DNA of 64,000 nt from Planctomycetaceae bacterium. GTDB lineage: Bacteria; Planctomycetota; Planctomycetia; Planctomycetales; Planctomycetaceae. The DNA is taken from NCBI GenBank assembly GCA_020638955.1, contig JACKHO010000007.1:393969-457968 (forward strand), in the 5' to 3' direction. Made by a program: the position numbers and the translations under genes. The notes below the pieces were generated by a model that was given only the letters and a program-made list of their open reading frames with translations, did not search any database and was not told the origin of the DNA. Of this stretch, positions 27,098 through 36,351 are shown in pieces (the stretch's first letter is position 1; each line of letters starts with the position of its first letter).

Positions 27098-28516
27098 ATG
27101 GCATTGTCCATTACCAACAACGTGGCTTCGCTGAACGCGCAGTCCAACCTGACGCGAGCGAACTCCAACCTCGCCAAGTCGGTGGAACGTCTCTCCTCCG
27201 GGTTGAAAATCAACCGCGGTTCAGACGGTCCCGCCGCTCTGGTGATTTCCGAAAAGCAGCGTGCTCAAATTGCCGGTCTGAATCAGGCCATTGAGAACTC
27301 GGAGAAGGCCGTTTCGCTCGTGCAGACGGCGGAAGGTGCTTTGACGGAAATCAACTCGCTGCTCGTTAAAGTCCGTAGCCTCGCCATCGACTCGGCCAAC
27401 GCCGGTGTGAACGACAACGACGCTCTGGCAGCCAACCAGGCCGAAATCGCCAACGCGTTGGATACGATTAACCGGATCGCAGACAACACGCAGTTCGGTA
27501 CCAAGAAACTGCTCAACGGCGACGCAGGTATCGGCGGTGTGGCTTCAGACGCAGACGTCACCTTCGTTTCCGGAAACTCCAACACTTCTGCTGGAACGTA
27601 TGCGATTAGCGTAAGTACTGTTGGCGAACGTGCGACGACAGATGCCGGTACCGCTCAGTCTGCTGCTCTGGCCGCTGACGAAGTGCTGACGGTGAATGGT
27701 GTGGCTATCTCGCTGAATGCTGGTTCGACTCAGACTCAGGTCATCAACCGCATTAACGAGTACAGCTCGCAAACCGGCGTCACCGCCGATGCGAACGGTG
27801 CTGGTGGTGCCACCCGGTTGTACACCTCGGAATTCGGCTCAAACGCCTCACTGTCCGTTGTATCCAACACCGCCGCAGCCGCAACGAGTTCGGGTTTCGG
27901 TACGACCGCCGTGACTGACACCGGTGTTGATATTCAGGCCTCGATTGATGGTACGACCTACACCGGAACGGGAAATCTCGTAACCGCGAACTCCGGCTCC
28001 GCCAGCGGACTCACAATTCGTGTTGGCGTTGCCGCAGCCGATGCAACCGTCACCGAAACGGGTGCACAGGGGAACGTCACCGTCACCGACAACTCGCTCG
28101 TCTTCCAGATTGGTGCGAACGCGAATCAGACTGCGAAAATTGCGATTGGCAAGTCCAATCCTGGCTCGCTTGGTGTTGGTGTAACTGGCAATCAGTTCTC
28201 CAGCCTGGCCGACATTGATGTCACTTCGGCATCGAAGGCTCAGGATGCCATTAGCGTTATCGATGCTGCTATCGACGACATCACCAATCTGCGGGGTGAT
28301 CTCGGAGCTTTCCAGTCGAACACGCTCTCGTCCACCGCGAACAACCTCCGTGCCACGTTGGAGAACACGGTGAACGCTGAGTCTGTCATTCGTGACACCG
28401 ACTTCGCTGCCGAAATCGCCAACTTCACCAAGAACCAGGTGCTGGTACAGGCCGGTACTTCGGTGCTCGGAAATGCCAACCAGTTGCCGCAGCAAATCCT
28501 TTCGCTGCTGCGATAG
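27098..28516 (+). CDS. fliC: Flagellin FliC
   Basis: The 472-residue product has both conserved flagellin ends: N-terminal ALSITNNVASLNAQSNL and SVERLSSGLKINRGSDGPAA, and C-terminal NAESVIRDTDFAAEIANFTK with NQLPQQILSLLR. The central ~250 residues are variable and Thr/Ser/Ala-rich (TAGTYAISVSTVGERATTDA). It forms the filament after export by the flagellar type III system. A ribosome binding site (AGAAAGAAGG) precedes ATG 27098. The gene is followed by a hairpin at 28536-28570. Confidence 0.97.
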   Translation: MALSITNNVASLNAQSNLTRANSNLAKSVERLSSGLKINRGSDGPAALVISEKQRAQIAGLNQAIENSEKAVSLVQTAEGALTEINSLLVKVRSLAIDSANAGVNDNDALAANQAEIANALDTINRIADNTQFGTKKLLNGDAGIGGVASDADVTFVSGNSNTSAGTYAISVSTVGERATTDAGTAQSAALAADEVLTVNGVAISLNAGSTQTQVINRINEYSSQTGVTADANGAGGATRLYTSEFGSNASLSVVSNTAAAATSSGFGTTAVTDTGVDIQASIDGTTYTGTGNLVTANSGSASGLTIRVGVAAADATVTETGAQGNVTVTDNSLVFQIGANANQTAKIAIGKSNPGSLGVGVTGNQFSSLADIDVTSASKAQDAISVIDAAIDDITNLRGDLGAFQSNTLSSTANNLRATLENTVNAESVIRDTDFAAEIANFTKNQVLVQAGTSVLGNANQLPQQILSLLR

Positions 28517-28535
28517 TTTCTCGCGACCAAAGGTC

Positions 28536-28570
28536 CTCCATCAGTACCCCACTCCGAGGTACTGGTGGAG
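28536..28570 (+). terminator. Hairpin after fliC
   Basis: CTCCATCAGTACC (28536-28548) pairs with GGTACTGGTGGAG (28558-28570), one G-T pair, around a 9-base loop. GGAGGTTTTG follows; the U tract is short. It is probably a partial terminator or processing site between fliC and fliD. Confidence 0.5.
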
Positions 28571-28645
28571 TGATCGGAGGTTTTGCAATTTGATCATCCA
28601 ACTCTCCAATTCACGAATTCCAGTGGACGCAGCGTCGAGGTCGAC

Positions 28646-30637
28646 ATGATTACCATCGATGGACTCGTTTCCGGAATCGACACGCAAGCCATCCTCGACG
28701 GCCTGCTTCAAATCCAGAAGCAGCGCCTGGATCGACTGACCCTGCAGAAGCAGGAAGTCCTCACCAAGCAAGCCGCCTTCCAAGGCATTGAAGCCTCGGT
28801 TGTCTCTTTTCGCAGCGCCATTTCGCGGCTGGTTCGCAGTCGTGGCAGTGTCTTCTCTCAAAGCGAAATCACCAGCTCTGATGACTCCGTCGTCACGGCG
28901 ACATCCAAAGGGGAAGTCGCCCCGGGGGTGTTTCATGTTTCTGTGGAATCAATCGCTCGTGCTCATCAGGTGGCGTCCCAGTCTTTGTCCACGGCGGACT
29001 CACTGGTCACTCAGGGAACATTAGAGATTCGTTCCGGCAACGGCCCGGTGGCGACCATTACGGTTGATGACTCCAACGACACACTGCAAGGTGTCACCGA
29101 CTCTATTAACGCCGCAGATGTCGGAGTCTCAGCTGCCATCATTCAGGATGGAACCGGCTACCGCATTCTGCTCACCGCAGATGAAACAGGGACCGACAAC
29201 GAACTCCAAATCACAAACAACCTCGCTGCCGACAATGGCGGTGCCACGCAGGTGTTGTTCGACTTGAATTCACCTGTGCAGGAAGCGGCAAACTCGATTG
29301 TTCAGTTGGGACAAGGTGCGGGAGCAATTCAGGCGGTCTCGCAGGACACACAACTCGACGGGCTCATTCCAAATTTATCGCTCGACTTACTGAAGGCTGC
29401 GCCGGGCGAAGTAGTGACCATTCAAATTCGCCCGGACACGGAAGCCTCAAAGACGGCCATCAACGATTTCGTCGATGCTTACAACAGCCTCATCGAATCG
29501 ATTGCGCAACAAACGCGTTACGTCGCCGAGACCGATCAGGCCGGTGTACTGCTCGGCGAGAATGCCGTCCTCGACATTCAGAATCGAATTCAAAGTGCGC
29601 TGCAGGAAGCTGTGGGCGGAATCGATGGAAAATTGAATCGCCTCACCGCCATCGGGATTTCGTTCAACGACGATGGCACGCTGCTTGTCGATTCCGGTCG
29701 GTTAGATGATGTCCTGGCCGGGCGTGTGGAGGGAATCACCAGCAAGGACGTACAACGTTTGTTCGCTTTGACCGGTGAGTCGACCAACAGTGGCGTCAGC
29801 TTCCTGCTCGGCTCAAGTCGAACTTTGCCTTCATCTGTGCCGTATGAAGTGGACATCAGTCGCGCGGCGGAACGAGCCGAATTGACCGGCGCCACTTCGC
29901 TCGCCGCGAGTACTGTTATTGATGGATCAAACGACAACGCGGTACTCACTGTCGACTCGCAGCAAATTGAAATCAACCTCGAGCATGGTACGTATTCGCA
30001 GGCAGAGCTCGTTGATTTGGTAGCCAGCACCATCAACTCGCAACCTGACTTATTAGGTCGACGGGCTACCGGAATCCTGAATGGTGATGGTACGTTCACT
30101 CTTCGATCTGACTCGTACGGCCAGACGTCGGAACTTACGTTGGAGTCGGGAACTCTACTGGCCAGTATCGGTTTCAGCGGTGGAGAAACGGACAAAGGAG
30201 TCGACGTCGCCGGGCGGTTTCTCGTGAATGGCGTCGCGGAAGATGCCTCGGGCAGCGGACGCGTACTCACAGGACTTTCAGGAAATGATCATACGGCGGA
30301 CTTACAATTGCTGGTAACGCTTTCAGCTGGTGACATCACTCCTGACTCCGAAGCAGATTTGACGGTCACTCAAGGAATTGGATCACGTCTGGACAGCCTG
30401 CTGGGAAAACTGCTCGACGTGGACAATGGTCAGCTGGGAATTGTCAAACGGGGATTTGATGCCCGGGCCGAATCGATCCAGACCACAATCGACCGGCAGA
30501 ACGAAACATTTGATTTGCAACGTGACCGCCTGCTGAGAGAACTCATCTCGCTCGAATCGGCCATCAGTCAAATCCAGAACACAAGCTCACTGCTCGGCGC
30601 CCAATTGGCGTCATTGCCGAATCCATCAAGGAATTAG
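28646..30637 (+). CDS. fliD: Flagellar filament cap FliD
   Basis: From ATG 28646 (GAGG at 28637-28640) the product is 663 residues and begins MITIDGLVSGIDTQAILDGL, the FliD N-terminus. Helical ends flank a variable middle; the C-terminal part (RAESIQTTIDRQNETFDLQR; RLLRELISLESAISQI) matches the cap's coiled-coil end. FliD caps the filament and folds flagellin. The frame extends 21 codons upstream to a TTG with no supporting site. It is followed by fliS. Confidence 0.94.
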   Translation: MITIDGLVSGIDTQAILDGLLQIQKQRLDRLTLQKQEVLTKQAAFQGIEASVVSFRSAISRLVRSRGSVFSQSEITSSDDSVVTATSKGEVAPGVFHVSVESIARAHQVASQSLSTADSLVTQGTLEIRSGNGPVATITVDDSNDTLQGVTDSINAADVGVSAAIIQDGTGYRILLTADETGTDNELQITNNLAADNGGATQVLFDLNSPVQEAANSIVQLGQGAGAIQAVSQDTQLDGLIPNLSLDLLKAAPGEVVTIQIRPDTEASKTAINDFVDAYNSLIESIAQQTRYVAETDQAGVLLGENAVLDIQNRIQSALQEAVGGIDGKLNRLTAIGISFNDDGTLLVDSGRLDDVLAGRVEGITSKDVQRLFALTGESTNSGVSFLLGSSRTLPSSVPYEVDISRAAERAELTGATSLAASTVIDGSNDNAVLTVDSQQIEINLEHGTYSQAELVDLVASTINSQPDLLGRRATGILNGDGTFTLRSDSYGQTSELTLESGTLLASIGFSGGETDKGVDVAGRFLVNGVAEDASGSGRVLTGLSGNDHTADLQLLVTLSAGDITPDSEADLTVTQGIGSRLDSLLGKLLDVDNGQLGIVKRGFDARAESIQTTIDRQNETFDLQRDRLLRELISLESAISQIQNTSSLLGAQLASLPNPSRN

Positions 30638-30692
30638 CACAAGTTTTCAAGGGGCTTGTGAGCCAATTGCGATAAATCCGAACTATTCGCCC

Positions 30693-30830
30693 TAGCCCGG
30701 ACCGCAGGCCGCTGATGATTGCCGGAACTACGCAAACAACAATCGAGCATTCCCAAAATCATCTGTTTGTCGGAGTAGTCTTCCGCGGCCGAAGTTCCGG
30801 CATCACTTCCGTTTGCTTCGGTCCGGCCTA
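30693..30830. repeat. Nested inverted repeat between fliD and fliS
   Basis: TAGCCCGGACCG at 30693-30704 and CGGTCCGGCCTA at 30819-30830 are inverted copies (11 of 12). Inside, GCCGGAACT (30721-30729) and AGTTCCGGC (30793-30801) are perfect inverted copies. The element is 138 bp and ends in TA on both sides, as a TA-inserting MITE would; it could instead be a structured leader of fliS. Confidence 0.6.
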
Positions 30831-30892
30831 CATTCCTTCACCCATCCTGCGAATTATTACGGTCACAGCATTTGTCAACATGAGAGGTTCCC

Positions 30893-31312
30893 ATGTCTGG
30901 ACTTTCCGCCTATCAACAGGTTTCCACGCGTCAGCTCACAAGAATTGATTTGCTGGTCGCGTTGTACGACACCACTCTCCGCAGTCTAAAGCGTGGGGCA
31001 ACCTTGTTGATTCAGAGTGCCGATGAAGAATTCCAACAGGAGCGACTCAAGGCCACCCGTTTGCTGTTGGGACTTTTGAGCGGCATCGATCCTGAGTACG
31101 ACGAAATCGCGAAGAACACATACCGACTCGTCATCTTCGCACTTGATCAAATCTCCGAACACTCACCGCGTCATTGGGAATCAGCACATGAAGTGATTTC
31201 ACAACTTCGCGAGGGTTTTCACGCAATTCGTGCGGAAGCAAACCGTTTGCAGGCAACGGGTGAAATTCCGGACATCCAGGCTGAGAGCAATATATCTCTC
31301 TCGGTTGGTTGA
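30893..31312 (+). CDS. fliS: Flagellar export chaperone FliS
   Basis: The 139-residue helical product begins near-consensus for FliS (MSGLSAYQQVSTRQLTRIDL), continues VALYDTTLRSLKRGATLLI, and has the long helices that clamp the flagellin C-terminus (TRLLLGLLSGIDPEYDEIAKNT is the helix-loop of that fold). It keeps flagellin from assembling before export. ATG at 30893. It follows fliD with an inverted-repeat element between the genes. Confidence 0.88.
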   Translation: MSGLSAYQQVSTRQLTRIDLLVALYDTTLRSLKRGATLLIQSADEEFQQERLKATRLLLGLLSGIDPEYDEIAKNTYRLVIFALDQISEHSPRHWESAHEVISQLREGFHAIRAEANRLQATGEIPDIQAESNISLSVG

Positions 31313-31510
31313 CCAGAATCGGCAGTTTTGGCGGCAATGCTGGGTCGGAGGAACCAAGAACCGCTCATGGTTTCACGCACGCGCGAGGAATACTACTCAC
31401 CCACCGGCAAACCACTCGAATCGCAGTTGTTCGCTGAGTGAATGCAGCCATAGAACTGCACTCAGTCATTCTGACAACTACTCCCATTCAACACTCGACG
31501 TGAGATCATC

Positions 31511-32170
31511 ATGATTTCTGCGCAGCCCAAGTCGACCATTCTCGTAGCCTGTGATACCCGGCTTTCGGCACAAGCACTCTCCTGGGGTTTGGAATGCCAC
31601 TTGCCCGAGGTGCACGTCATCTCAGTCTGGTCACTCGACGAACTGAAGCACCGCTTTCACATGGAGGCTCCGGCTCTGGTCCTACTGGACGAAGCCATGG
31701 CCATGCAGGCCATTCGCATTCTGTCGGGATTCGTCGAGGTCCGCGTTCGCAACGCCCGACTGGCCGTACTCGCCAACGAACTGACACAGGGACAGTTGAG
31801 TTACGTGGTCCATAATCGAGTCACAGGACTGATATCCCGGAACCGCTCACTTCCCGAGTTGGCTCGTGAACTGAACCTCGTAATGACAGGAACCCCCGTA
31901 GCTGCAGATGAATTCGCGGAACACGTCCAACCTGGTCACGACGGATTCATCGAACCTCGCTACGAAGTGGCTGCCCGCCTGACCGATCGGCAACTGGAAG
32001 TCCTTATTCGCATTGCCGAAGGAAACTCCGTCCGCGAAGTCGCGAGTCAATTGCGGATTTCCCACAAGTCGGTCGAGAGCCATAAATACCGGGGCATGAA
32101 GACCCTGCAAATCGATGACCGCGTCGACCTCTGCCGCTGGGCCATCCGGGAAGGCCTGATCAAAGCCTGA
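31511..32170 (+). CDS. LuxR-type response-regulator-like transcription factor
   Basis: The 219-residue product has an N-terminal receiver-like domain (~8-125) with LVLLDEAM placing Asp60 as the likely phosphoacceptor; the usual acidic pair is represented only by Cys-Asp (ACDTR), so it may be a poor receiver. A LuxR/GerE helix-turn-helix lies at ~150-215 (RLTDRQLEVLIRIAEGNSVR; SHKSVESHKYRGMKTL). It is the last gene of the plus-strand flagellar set and could regulate motility. ATG at 31511. Confidence 0.78.
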   Translation: MISAQPKSTILVACDTRLSAQALSWGLECHLPEVHVISVWSLDELKHRFHMEAPALVLLDEAMAMQAIRILSGFVEVRVRNARLAVLANELTQGQLSYVVHNRVTGLISRNRSLPELARELNLVMTGTPVAADEFAEHVQPGHDGFIEPRYEVAARLTDRQLEVLIRIAEGNSVREVASQLRISHKSVESHKYRGMKTLQIDDRVDLCRWAIREGLIKA

Positions 32171-32280
32171 GAATCGCAATTAATTGTCACAATTCGTGGA
32201 ATCCTACCAGGATGTGACCCTGAGGCTTTCTCAACCGCCCTCAGAGCTCAAAATCGACGCTGTGAACTGACACGACTGAC

Positions 32281-32308
32281 TTTACAGTTGGTCTGACGCG
32301 GCTATCAT
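32281..32308 (+). promoter_or_regulatory. Sigma-70-type promoter of tRNA-Met
   Basis: TTTACA at 32281-32286 (five of six bases of the -35 consensus), a 16-bp spacer, and TATCAT at 32303-32308 (five of six of the -10 consensus) precede the tRNA by about 43 bases. It is the best promoter seen in the window. Confidence 0.6.
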
Positions 32309-32350
32309 GCGAACGTCAGCCCCATTCCCAAACGGGCTGTTACTCCCTTT

Positions 32351-32424
32351 GGCGGGGTAGCTCAGTCGGTTAGAGCACAGGCTTCATAAGCCTGGGGTCG
32401 CGGGTTCAAGTCCCGCCCCCGCTA
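32351..32424 (+). tRNA. tRNA-Met (CAT), elongator type
   Basis: A 74-nt tRNA with standard arms: acceptor GGCGGGG/CCCCGCT, D stem GCTC/GAGC, anticodon stem CAGGC/GCCTG with loop TTCATAA (anticodon CAT), and T stem GCGGG/CCCGC. The acceptor end has a G1-U72 wobble. The initiator features (three G-C pairs at the anticodon stem end, C1-A72 mismatch) are absent, so it is elongator Met; tRNA-Ile2 with lysidine also uses CAT and cannot be excluded. CCA is not encoded. Confidence 0.93.
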
Positions 32425-32466
32425 CTTTTGGGCCCTTTCGTGCTTTGTATTCGGAAGGCAATTGCC

Positions 32467-33978
32467 ATGGCAGCCGTGCCCCGCAGGCGATGGCTTTTTC
32501 GGCTGTTGGCAATTCTCGTCGCTGTTGTCCCGTTCGTATTACTCGAATGCACTCTCGGACTAATTGGGCTCGGCGACCCTCAAACCCAGGCCGATCCTCT
32601 CGTCGGCTTTTCGAGTGTCGTTCCTTTGTTCCAGTTAGATGAAGAGGCGGGCAAGTACCACATTGCCAGTTACCGCACGAATTTCTTCGCCTACGACGAA
32701 TTTGCTGCGGTGAAGTCTCCCCACACGAAGCGCGTCTTCTGCCTCGGTGGGTCGACGGTGCAGGGGCGTCCTTATTCCATTCAAACATCATTCCCGACCT
32801 GGATGGAATTGGCACTCAAGGAAGCCAATCCCGAGGTGAACTGGGAAGTGGTGAACTGCGGTGGCATTTCATATGCCAGCTATCGACTCGTTCCCATCCT
32901 GGAAGAAGTCCTCGAATACGAACCCGACTACATCATTCTCTGCACGGGTCACAACGAGTTTCTCGAAGACCGCAGCTACGCCGCAACGAAACAGATTCCC
33001 GAGCCGAGCCGCGCGGCGCTCGATTCCCTTGTCCGATTGAGGACGGTTGTCGTTGCCACGGAACTGTGCCGCTGGTGTGCGGGAACGGAACCGACTGACG
33101 AGCCAAACGTCACCACAATGCCCGTTGAGGTCAATGCGATGCTCGACTATCACGAAGGGCTGGCGGCGTATCATCGAGACGAAGTCTGGCGGGATGTTGT
33201 CATTCGCAACTTCGATGAAAACCTCCAGAAAATGGTGGGCATGTGCCGCGAGGCGGGTGTTCCCGTCCTTCTGCTCCAACCGACATCGAATCTCCGCGGA
33301 CAACCGCCATTCAAATCAGAGCACACACCCGGCCTGTCAGACGCACAACTTCAGCGTTGGCAGGAACTAAAAGACCGCGCCAACGAGTTGGCGAAAACCG
33401 ATCTTTCCGCTGCAGCCAATGCGTATCAACAGGCCGTGGCACTCAATCCCGAACATGCGATGACCTCTTATGAATGCGGTCGCATTCTGGAAATTGCCGG
33501 TCGTTACGACGAGGCGCATACCGATTTCATTCGAGCCCGAGACGAGGACATTTGCCCTTTGCGAATGATCAGTGAACTCGAAATGACCATGCAGTACGTG
33601 GCCCGGGACGGGAATGTGCCGTTCATCAATCTGCATGAGTTCCTGGAGAATCAAACTCCATCACACATTCTCGGAGACGAGTGGCTTGTCGACCACGTAC
33701 ACCCTTCGTTCGATGGAAACCAGCAAATTGGCCTGCGGCTGGCCGAGGAATTCATTTCGCGGCGATGGGCCAGCATGTCCAATATCAACTGGCGCGAGCA
33801 CTCCGAGGTTCGGTTCAAAGAACATTTTGCAACGCTCGATAAGTCCTATTTTCATCGCGGGCAACGGATGCTGCAGGCACTGCGTGGCTGGACCCGTGGA
33901 GAAGCTGACGGGCCACACGTGAGCACCAAATTCCCCCATTTGCTTGATGACTCGAACGAACCCCCATCTACCGACTAA
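32467..33978 (+). CDS. Membrane-anchored SGNH/GDSL hydrolase with a TPR insertion
   Basis: From ATG 32467 the product is 503 residues; the open frame reaches back to 32428 but ATG 32467 gives a normal anchor: RRRWLFRLLAILVAVVPFVL, then periplasm. SGNH motifs are in order: LGGSTVQG with nucleophile Ser96, Gly in NCGGIS, GHNE (Asn163) and DHVHPSFDG with the Asp/His pair near residue ~415-420. A pair of TPR-like helices (PEHAMTSYECGRILEIAGRY) is inserted near residues 330-360. It probably removes acyl or acetyl groups from an envelope polymer; the substrate is not known. It follows the tRNA closely. Confidence 0.78.
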   Translation: MAAVPRRRWLFRLLAILVAVVPFVLLECTLGLIGLGDPQTQADPLVGFSSVVPLFQLDEEAGKYHIASYRTNFFAYDEFAAVKSPHTKRVFCLGGSTVQGRPYSIQTSFPTWMELALKEANPEVNWEVVNCGGISYASYRLVPILEEVLEYEPDYIILCTGHNEFLEDRSYAATKQIPEPSRAALDSLVRLRTVVVATELCRWCAGTEPTDEPNVTTMPVEVNAMLDYHEGLAAYHRDEVWRDVVIRNFDENLQKMVGMCREAGVPVLLLQPTSNLRGQPPFKSEHTPGLSDAQLQRWQELKDRANELAKTDLSAAANAYQQAVALNPEHAMTSYECGRILEIAGRYDEAHTDFIRARDEDICPLRMISELEMTMQYVARDGNVPFINLHEFLENQTPSHILGDEWLVDHVHPSFDGNQQIGLRLAEEFISRRWASMSNINWREHSEVRFKEHFATLDKSYFHRGQRMLQALRGWTRGEADGPHVSTKFPHLLDDSNEPPSTD

Positions 33979-34011
33979 ACTCCCGCTCCCACAGGCTGAC
34001 TTCGATGATTT

Positions 34012-34151
34012 GCAGGGTGGGTGAAGTTTGCCACGAACTTGGTGGTGCGTTCCGCGGGTCGTTGAATTTGAGAAACGGAGTGCCGATTCGACAAACTCGA
34101 ATTGGCGGACGTAAACCAAGACAATACACGGACTTGCTCCACACACCCTAC
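34012..34151. repeat. 140-bp intergenic element, copy 2
   Basis: Begins GCAGGGTGGGTG and ends CACACACCCTAC, with inverted ends like copy 1 at 4698-4837, the same length and about 70% ungapped identity. It sits between the SGNH hydrolase and trmB genes, in the same orientation as copy 1. It has no coding capacity. Confidence 0.75.
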
Positions 34152-34194
34152 AGGCTGAGATCGTCTCACACGGTACTGCGTTTGATATTTTGCC

Positions 34195-34839
34195 ATGCAG
34201 AAAATGCCCCCTCCCACCGACCTGAAGCCCTATTTCCTCGTCCTGGAAGACATTGACCAGGAATATGGCGGGAAACTCGACTGGCCGGTTTTCTTTGGGA
34301 ATGACCACGAAGTCGAACTCGACGTCGGGTGCGGTCGGGGACTGTTTCTGTTCCGCGCCTCGGAAACGCGTCCCGGCACCAACTTTCTGGGAATGGAAAT
34401 TGACTACCGGGAAGGCCGCCGCAGTGCCCGACGGCTCCAGAAGCAGGAAAGACAGAACGCGCGGGTTCTGGGTGGCGACGCCAATGTGGCGCTGGATCGC
34501 ATGATTGAGCCGCACTCAGTTTCGGCCATCCATGTCTATTTCCCCGATCCCTGGTGGAAGAAACGGCATCGCCGCCGCCGCATCTTCACAGATGAATTCG
34601 TCGGCCGGTGTGCTCGACTGCTGAAACCGGGGGGCTATTTGCATTCCTGGACCGACGTTGAAGAGTATTTTGGCGTCATTTCGGGAATTATGGACCATCA
34701 CGAGTTATTCACCAAGGAGGAGCCGCCGGCAGAAGTACTTCCCGAACACGACATGGATTATCAGACCAGTTTTGAGCGCAAGAAGCGAAAGGACGGCTGG
34801 GAAATCTTTCGGGGACTGTGGCAGAGAAAGGCATTGTGA
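34195..34839 (+). CDS. trmB: tRNA (guanine-N7)-methyltransferase TrmB
   Basis: The 214-residue product is a Rossmann-fold SAM methyltransferase that makes m7G46 in tRNA. Motif I is ELDVGCGRGLFLF, the acidic post-motif II is FLGMEIDYREGRR, and the tRNA-binding/catalytic region is VYFPDPWWKKRHRRRRIF, the strongest family signature. A later LLKPGGYLHSWTDVEEYF completes the fold. Length matches the family. ATG at 34195 (MQKMPPP) is natural, with ATG 34204 also possible. It probably shares a transcript with the nucleotide-sugar dehydrogenase, 59 bp on. Confidence 0.95.
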   Translation: MQKMPPPTDLKPYFLVLEDIDQEYGGKLDWPVFFGNDHEVELDVGCGRGLFLFRASETRPGTNFLGMEIDYREGRRSARRLQKQERQNARVLGGDANVALDRMIEPHSVSAIHVYFPDPWWKKRHRRRRIFTDEFVGRCARLLKPGGYLHSWTDVEEYFGVISGIMDHHELFTKEEPPAEVLPEHDMDYQTSFERKKRKDGWEIFRGLWQRKAL

Positions 34840-34898
34840 CAAACGGGCATTTTCGACCAGAATCCCGGTTTTACCCGGTTCCCCAAGGTTGAAATCAA

Positions 34899-36218
34899 AT
34901 GTCCGGTTCATTGCTTGAACGAATTCAGAACCAGTCGGCCCTCATTGGTGTGGTCGGACTGGGATACGTTGGCTTGCCCCTCATTGACGCATTCGTCAAC
35001 GCGGGATTCCGCTGCCTGGGGTTCGACGTCGATCAAACCAAGGTCGACCATTTGCTCCAGGGACGCAGCTATATCAAGCATATTTCCTCGGAAACCGTGG
35101 CCGACTGGATTGCCAAGAAGCAGTTCGATGCCACATCCGACATGTCACAACTCGGCCAGGCTGACGTCGTCATCATTTGCGTTCCCACGCCGCTTAACGA
35201 CAGCCGCGACCCAGACCTTTCCTACGTGGAAAGCACCACTCGGGCCATTGCAGCCACCCTGCGGCCCGGTCAGTTGGTGGTCCTCGAAAGTACCACATAC
35301 CCCACCACGACGCGTCAGGTGATGCTGCCCATTCTGGAGTCGACAGGCCTTTCGGCAGGCAAAGACTTCTTCGTGGCATACAGTCCCGAACGTGAGGATC
35401 CCGGCAATGCCGTCTATTCAGCAGCCAAAATTCCGAAAGTCGTCGGCGGACTCGATCCCGAAAGTCTCGAACTGGCAACGGCCCTGTATCAGCAGGCTGT
35501 CGTGAGCATTGTGCCCGTTTCCTCTCCCGAAGTCGCCGAAGCGTGCAAAATCCTGGAGAACACGTACCGCGCAGTGAACATTGCCCTGGTCAACGAGTTG
35601 AAAGTTCTGTTCGACCGCATGGAAATTGACGTTTGGGAAGTCATCAACGCGGCGAAGACTAAGCCATTCGGCTTTCAGGCGTTCTACCCCGGTCCGGGTC
35701 TCGGCGGTCACTGCATTCCCATCGACCCTTTCTACCTCACGTGGCTGGCACGTCGTTATGGACTGACCACCCGGTTCATTGAGTTGGCCGGTGAAGTCAA
35801 CTCCCGTATGCCGGAGTACGTGGTGTCACGACTGGGCGAATTCCTGAACGACATGGCCAAGCCCATCAAGGGGAGCAAGGTCTGTGTGCTCGGCGCGGCA
35901 TATAAGAAGGACGTCGATGATCCCCGCGAAAGTCCGTCATTCGTGCTGATGGAACTACTCCTGCAGCGCGGCGCCGACCTGACCTACAATGATCCTCACG
36001 TTCCTCGCCTCCCGAAAATGCGGCACCACAATCTGCCCGTCATGGAAAGCCAGGAACTGACTGCCGACTTCCTCGCTGCACAAGATTGCGTGCTGATCGC
36101 CACCGATCACTCCGCCTACGACTACGACCACATCGTGAAACACAGCCGGCTTGTGGTCGACACTCGTAACGCAGCGATTGGAGTTGTCGAAGGCCGAGAT
36201 AAAATCCGCAAGGCGTAA
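34899..36218 (+). CDS. Nucleotide-sugar dehydrogenase (UDP-GlcNAc/ManNAc type)
   Basis: The 439-residue product is a UDP-glucose/GDP-mannose dehydrogenase-family enzyme. It has the NAD motif GVVGLGYVGLPL at its start, ESTTYPTTTRQ, an active-site Cys in GPGLGGHCIPIDPFY and a conserved C-terminal UDP-binding domain (VLGAAYKKDVDDPRESPS). The pattern is nearest to the WbpA/TviB subgroup, which makes UDP-hexosaminuronic acids for polysaccharides. The exact sugar cannot be told. It may supply the surface layer with the large protein downstream. Confidence 0.85.
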   Translation: MSGSLLERIQNQSALIGVVGLGYVGLPLIDAFVNAGFRCLGFDVDQTKVDHLLQGRSYIKHISSETVADWIAKKQFDATSDMSQLGQADVVIICVPTPLNDSRDPDLSYVESTTRAIAATLRPGQLVVLESTTYPTTTRQVMLPILESTGLSAGKDFFVAYSPEREDPGNAVYSAAKIPKVVGGLDPESLELATALYQQAVVSIVPVSSPEVAEACKILENTYRAVNIALVNELKVLFDRMEIDVWEVINAAKTKPFGFQAFYPGPGLGGHCIPIDPFYLTWLARRYGLTTRFIELAGEVNSRMPEYVVSRLGEFLNDMAKPIKGSKVCVLGAAYKKDVDDPRESPSFVLMELLLQRGADLTYNDPHVPRLPKMRHHNLPVMESQELTADFLAAQDCVLIATDHSAYDYDHIVKHSRLVVDTRNAAIGVVEGRDKIRKA

Positions 36219-36310
36219 TTTCCCCAAGTGTCGCGCCACTTACGGCACGTGTTTCGCTAACTGTACTCCCATTAAGGACGAACGAAGTTGTTGATTTCCA
36301 GCAACTCGGT

Positions 36311-36340
36311 TTGACCTTGGTATCACCACGAACTGATACT
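36311..36340 (+). promoter_or_regulatory. Candidate promoter of the giant surface-protein gene
   Basis: TTGACC (36311-36316), an 18-bp spacer and GATACT (36335-36340) resemble a sigma-70 promoter. Transcripts would start about 36347, only a few bases before the GTG at 36352, which favours the ATG at 36400 as the true start. Confidence 0.35.
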
Positions 36341-36351
36341 GTCGTCCGGAT

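Noticed and set aside
32351..32424. Initiator tRNA-fMet
   Set aside because: The anticodon stem lacks the three G-C pairs at its end and the acceptor end is G-U, not C-A.
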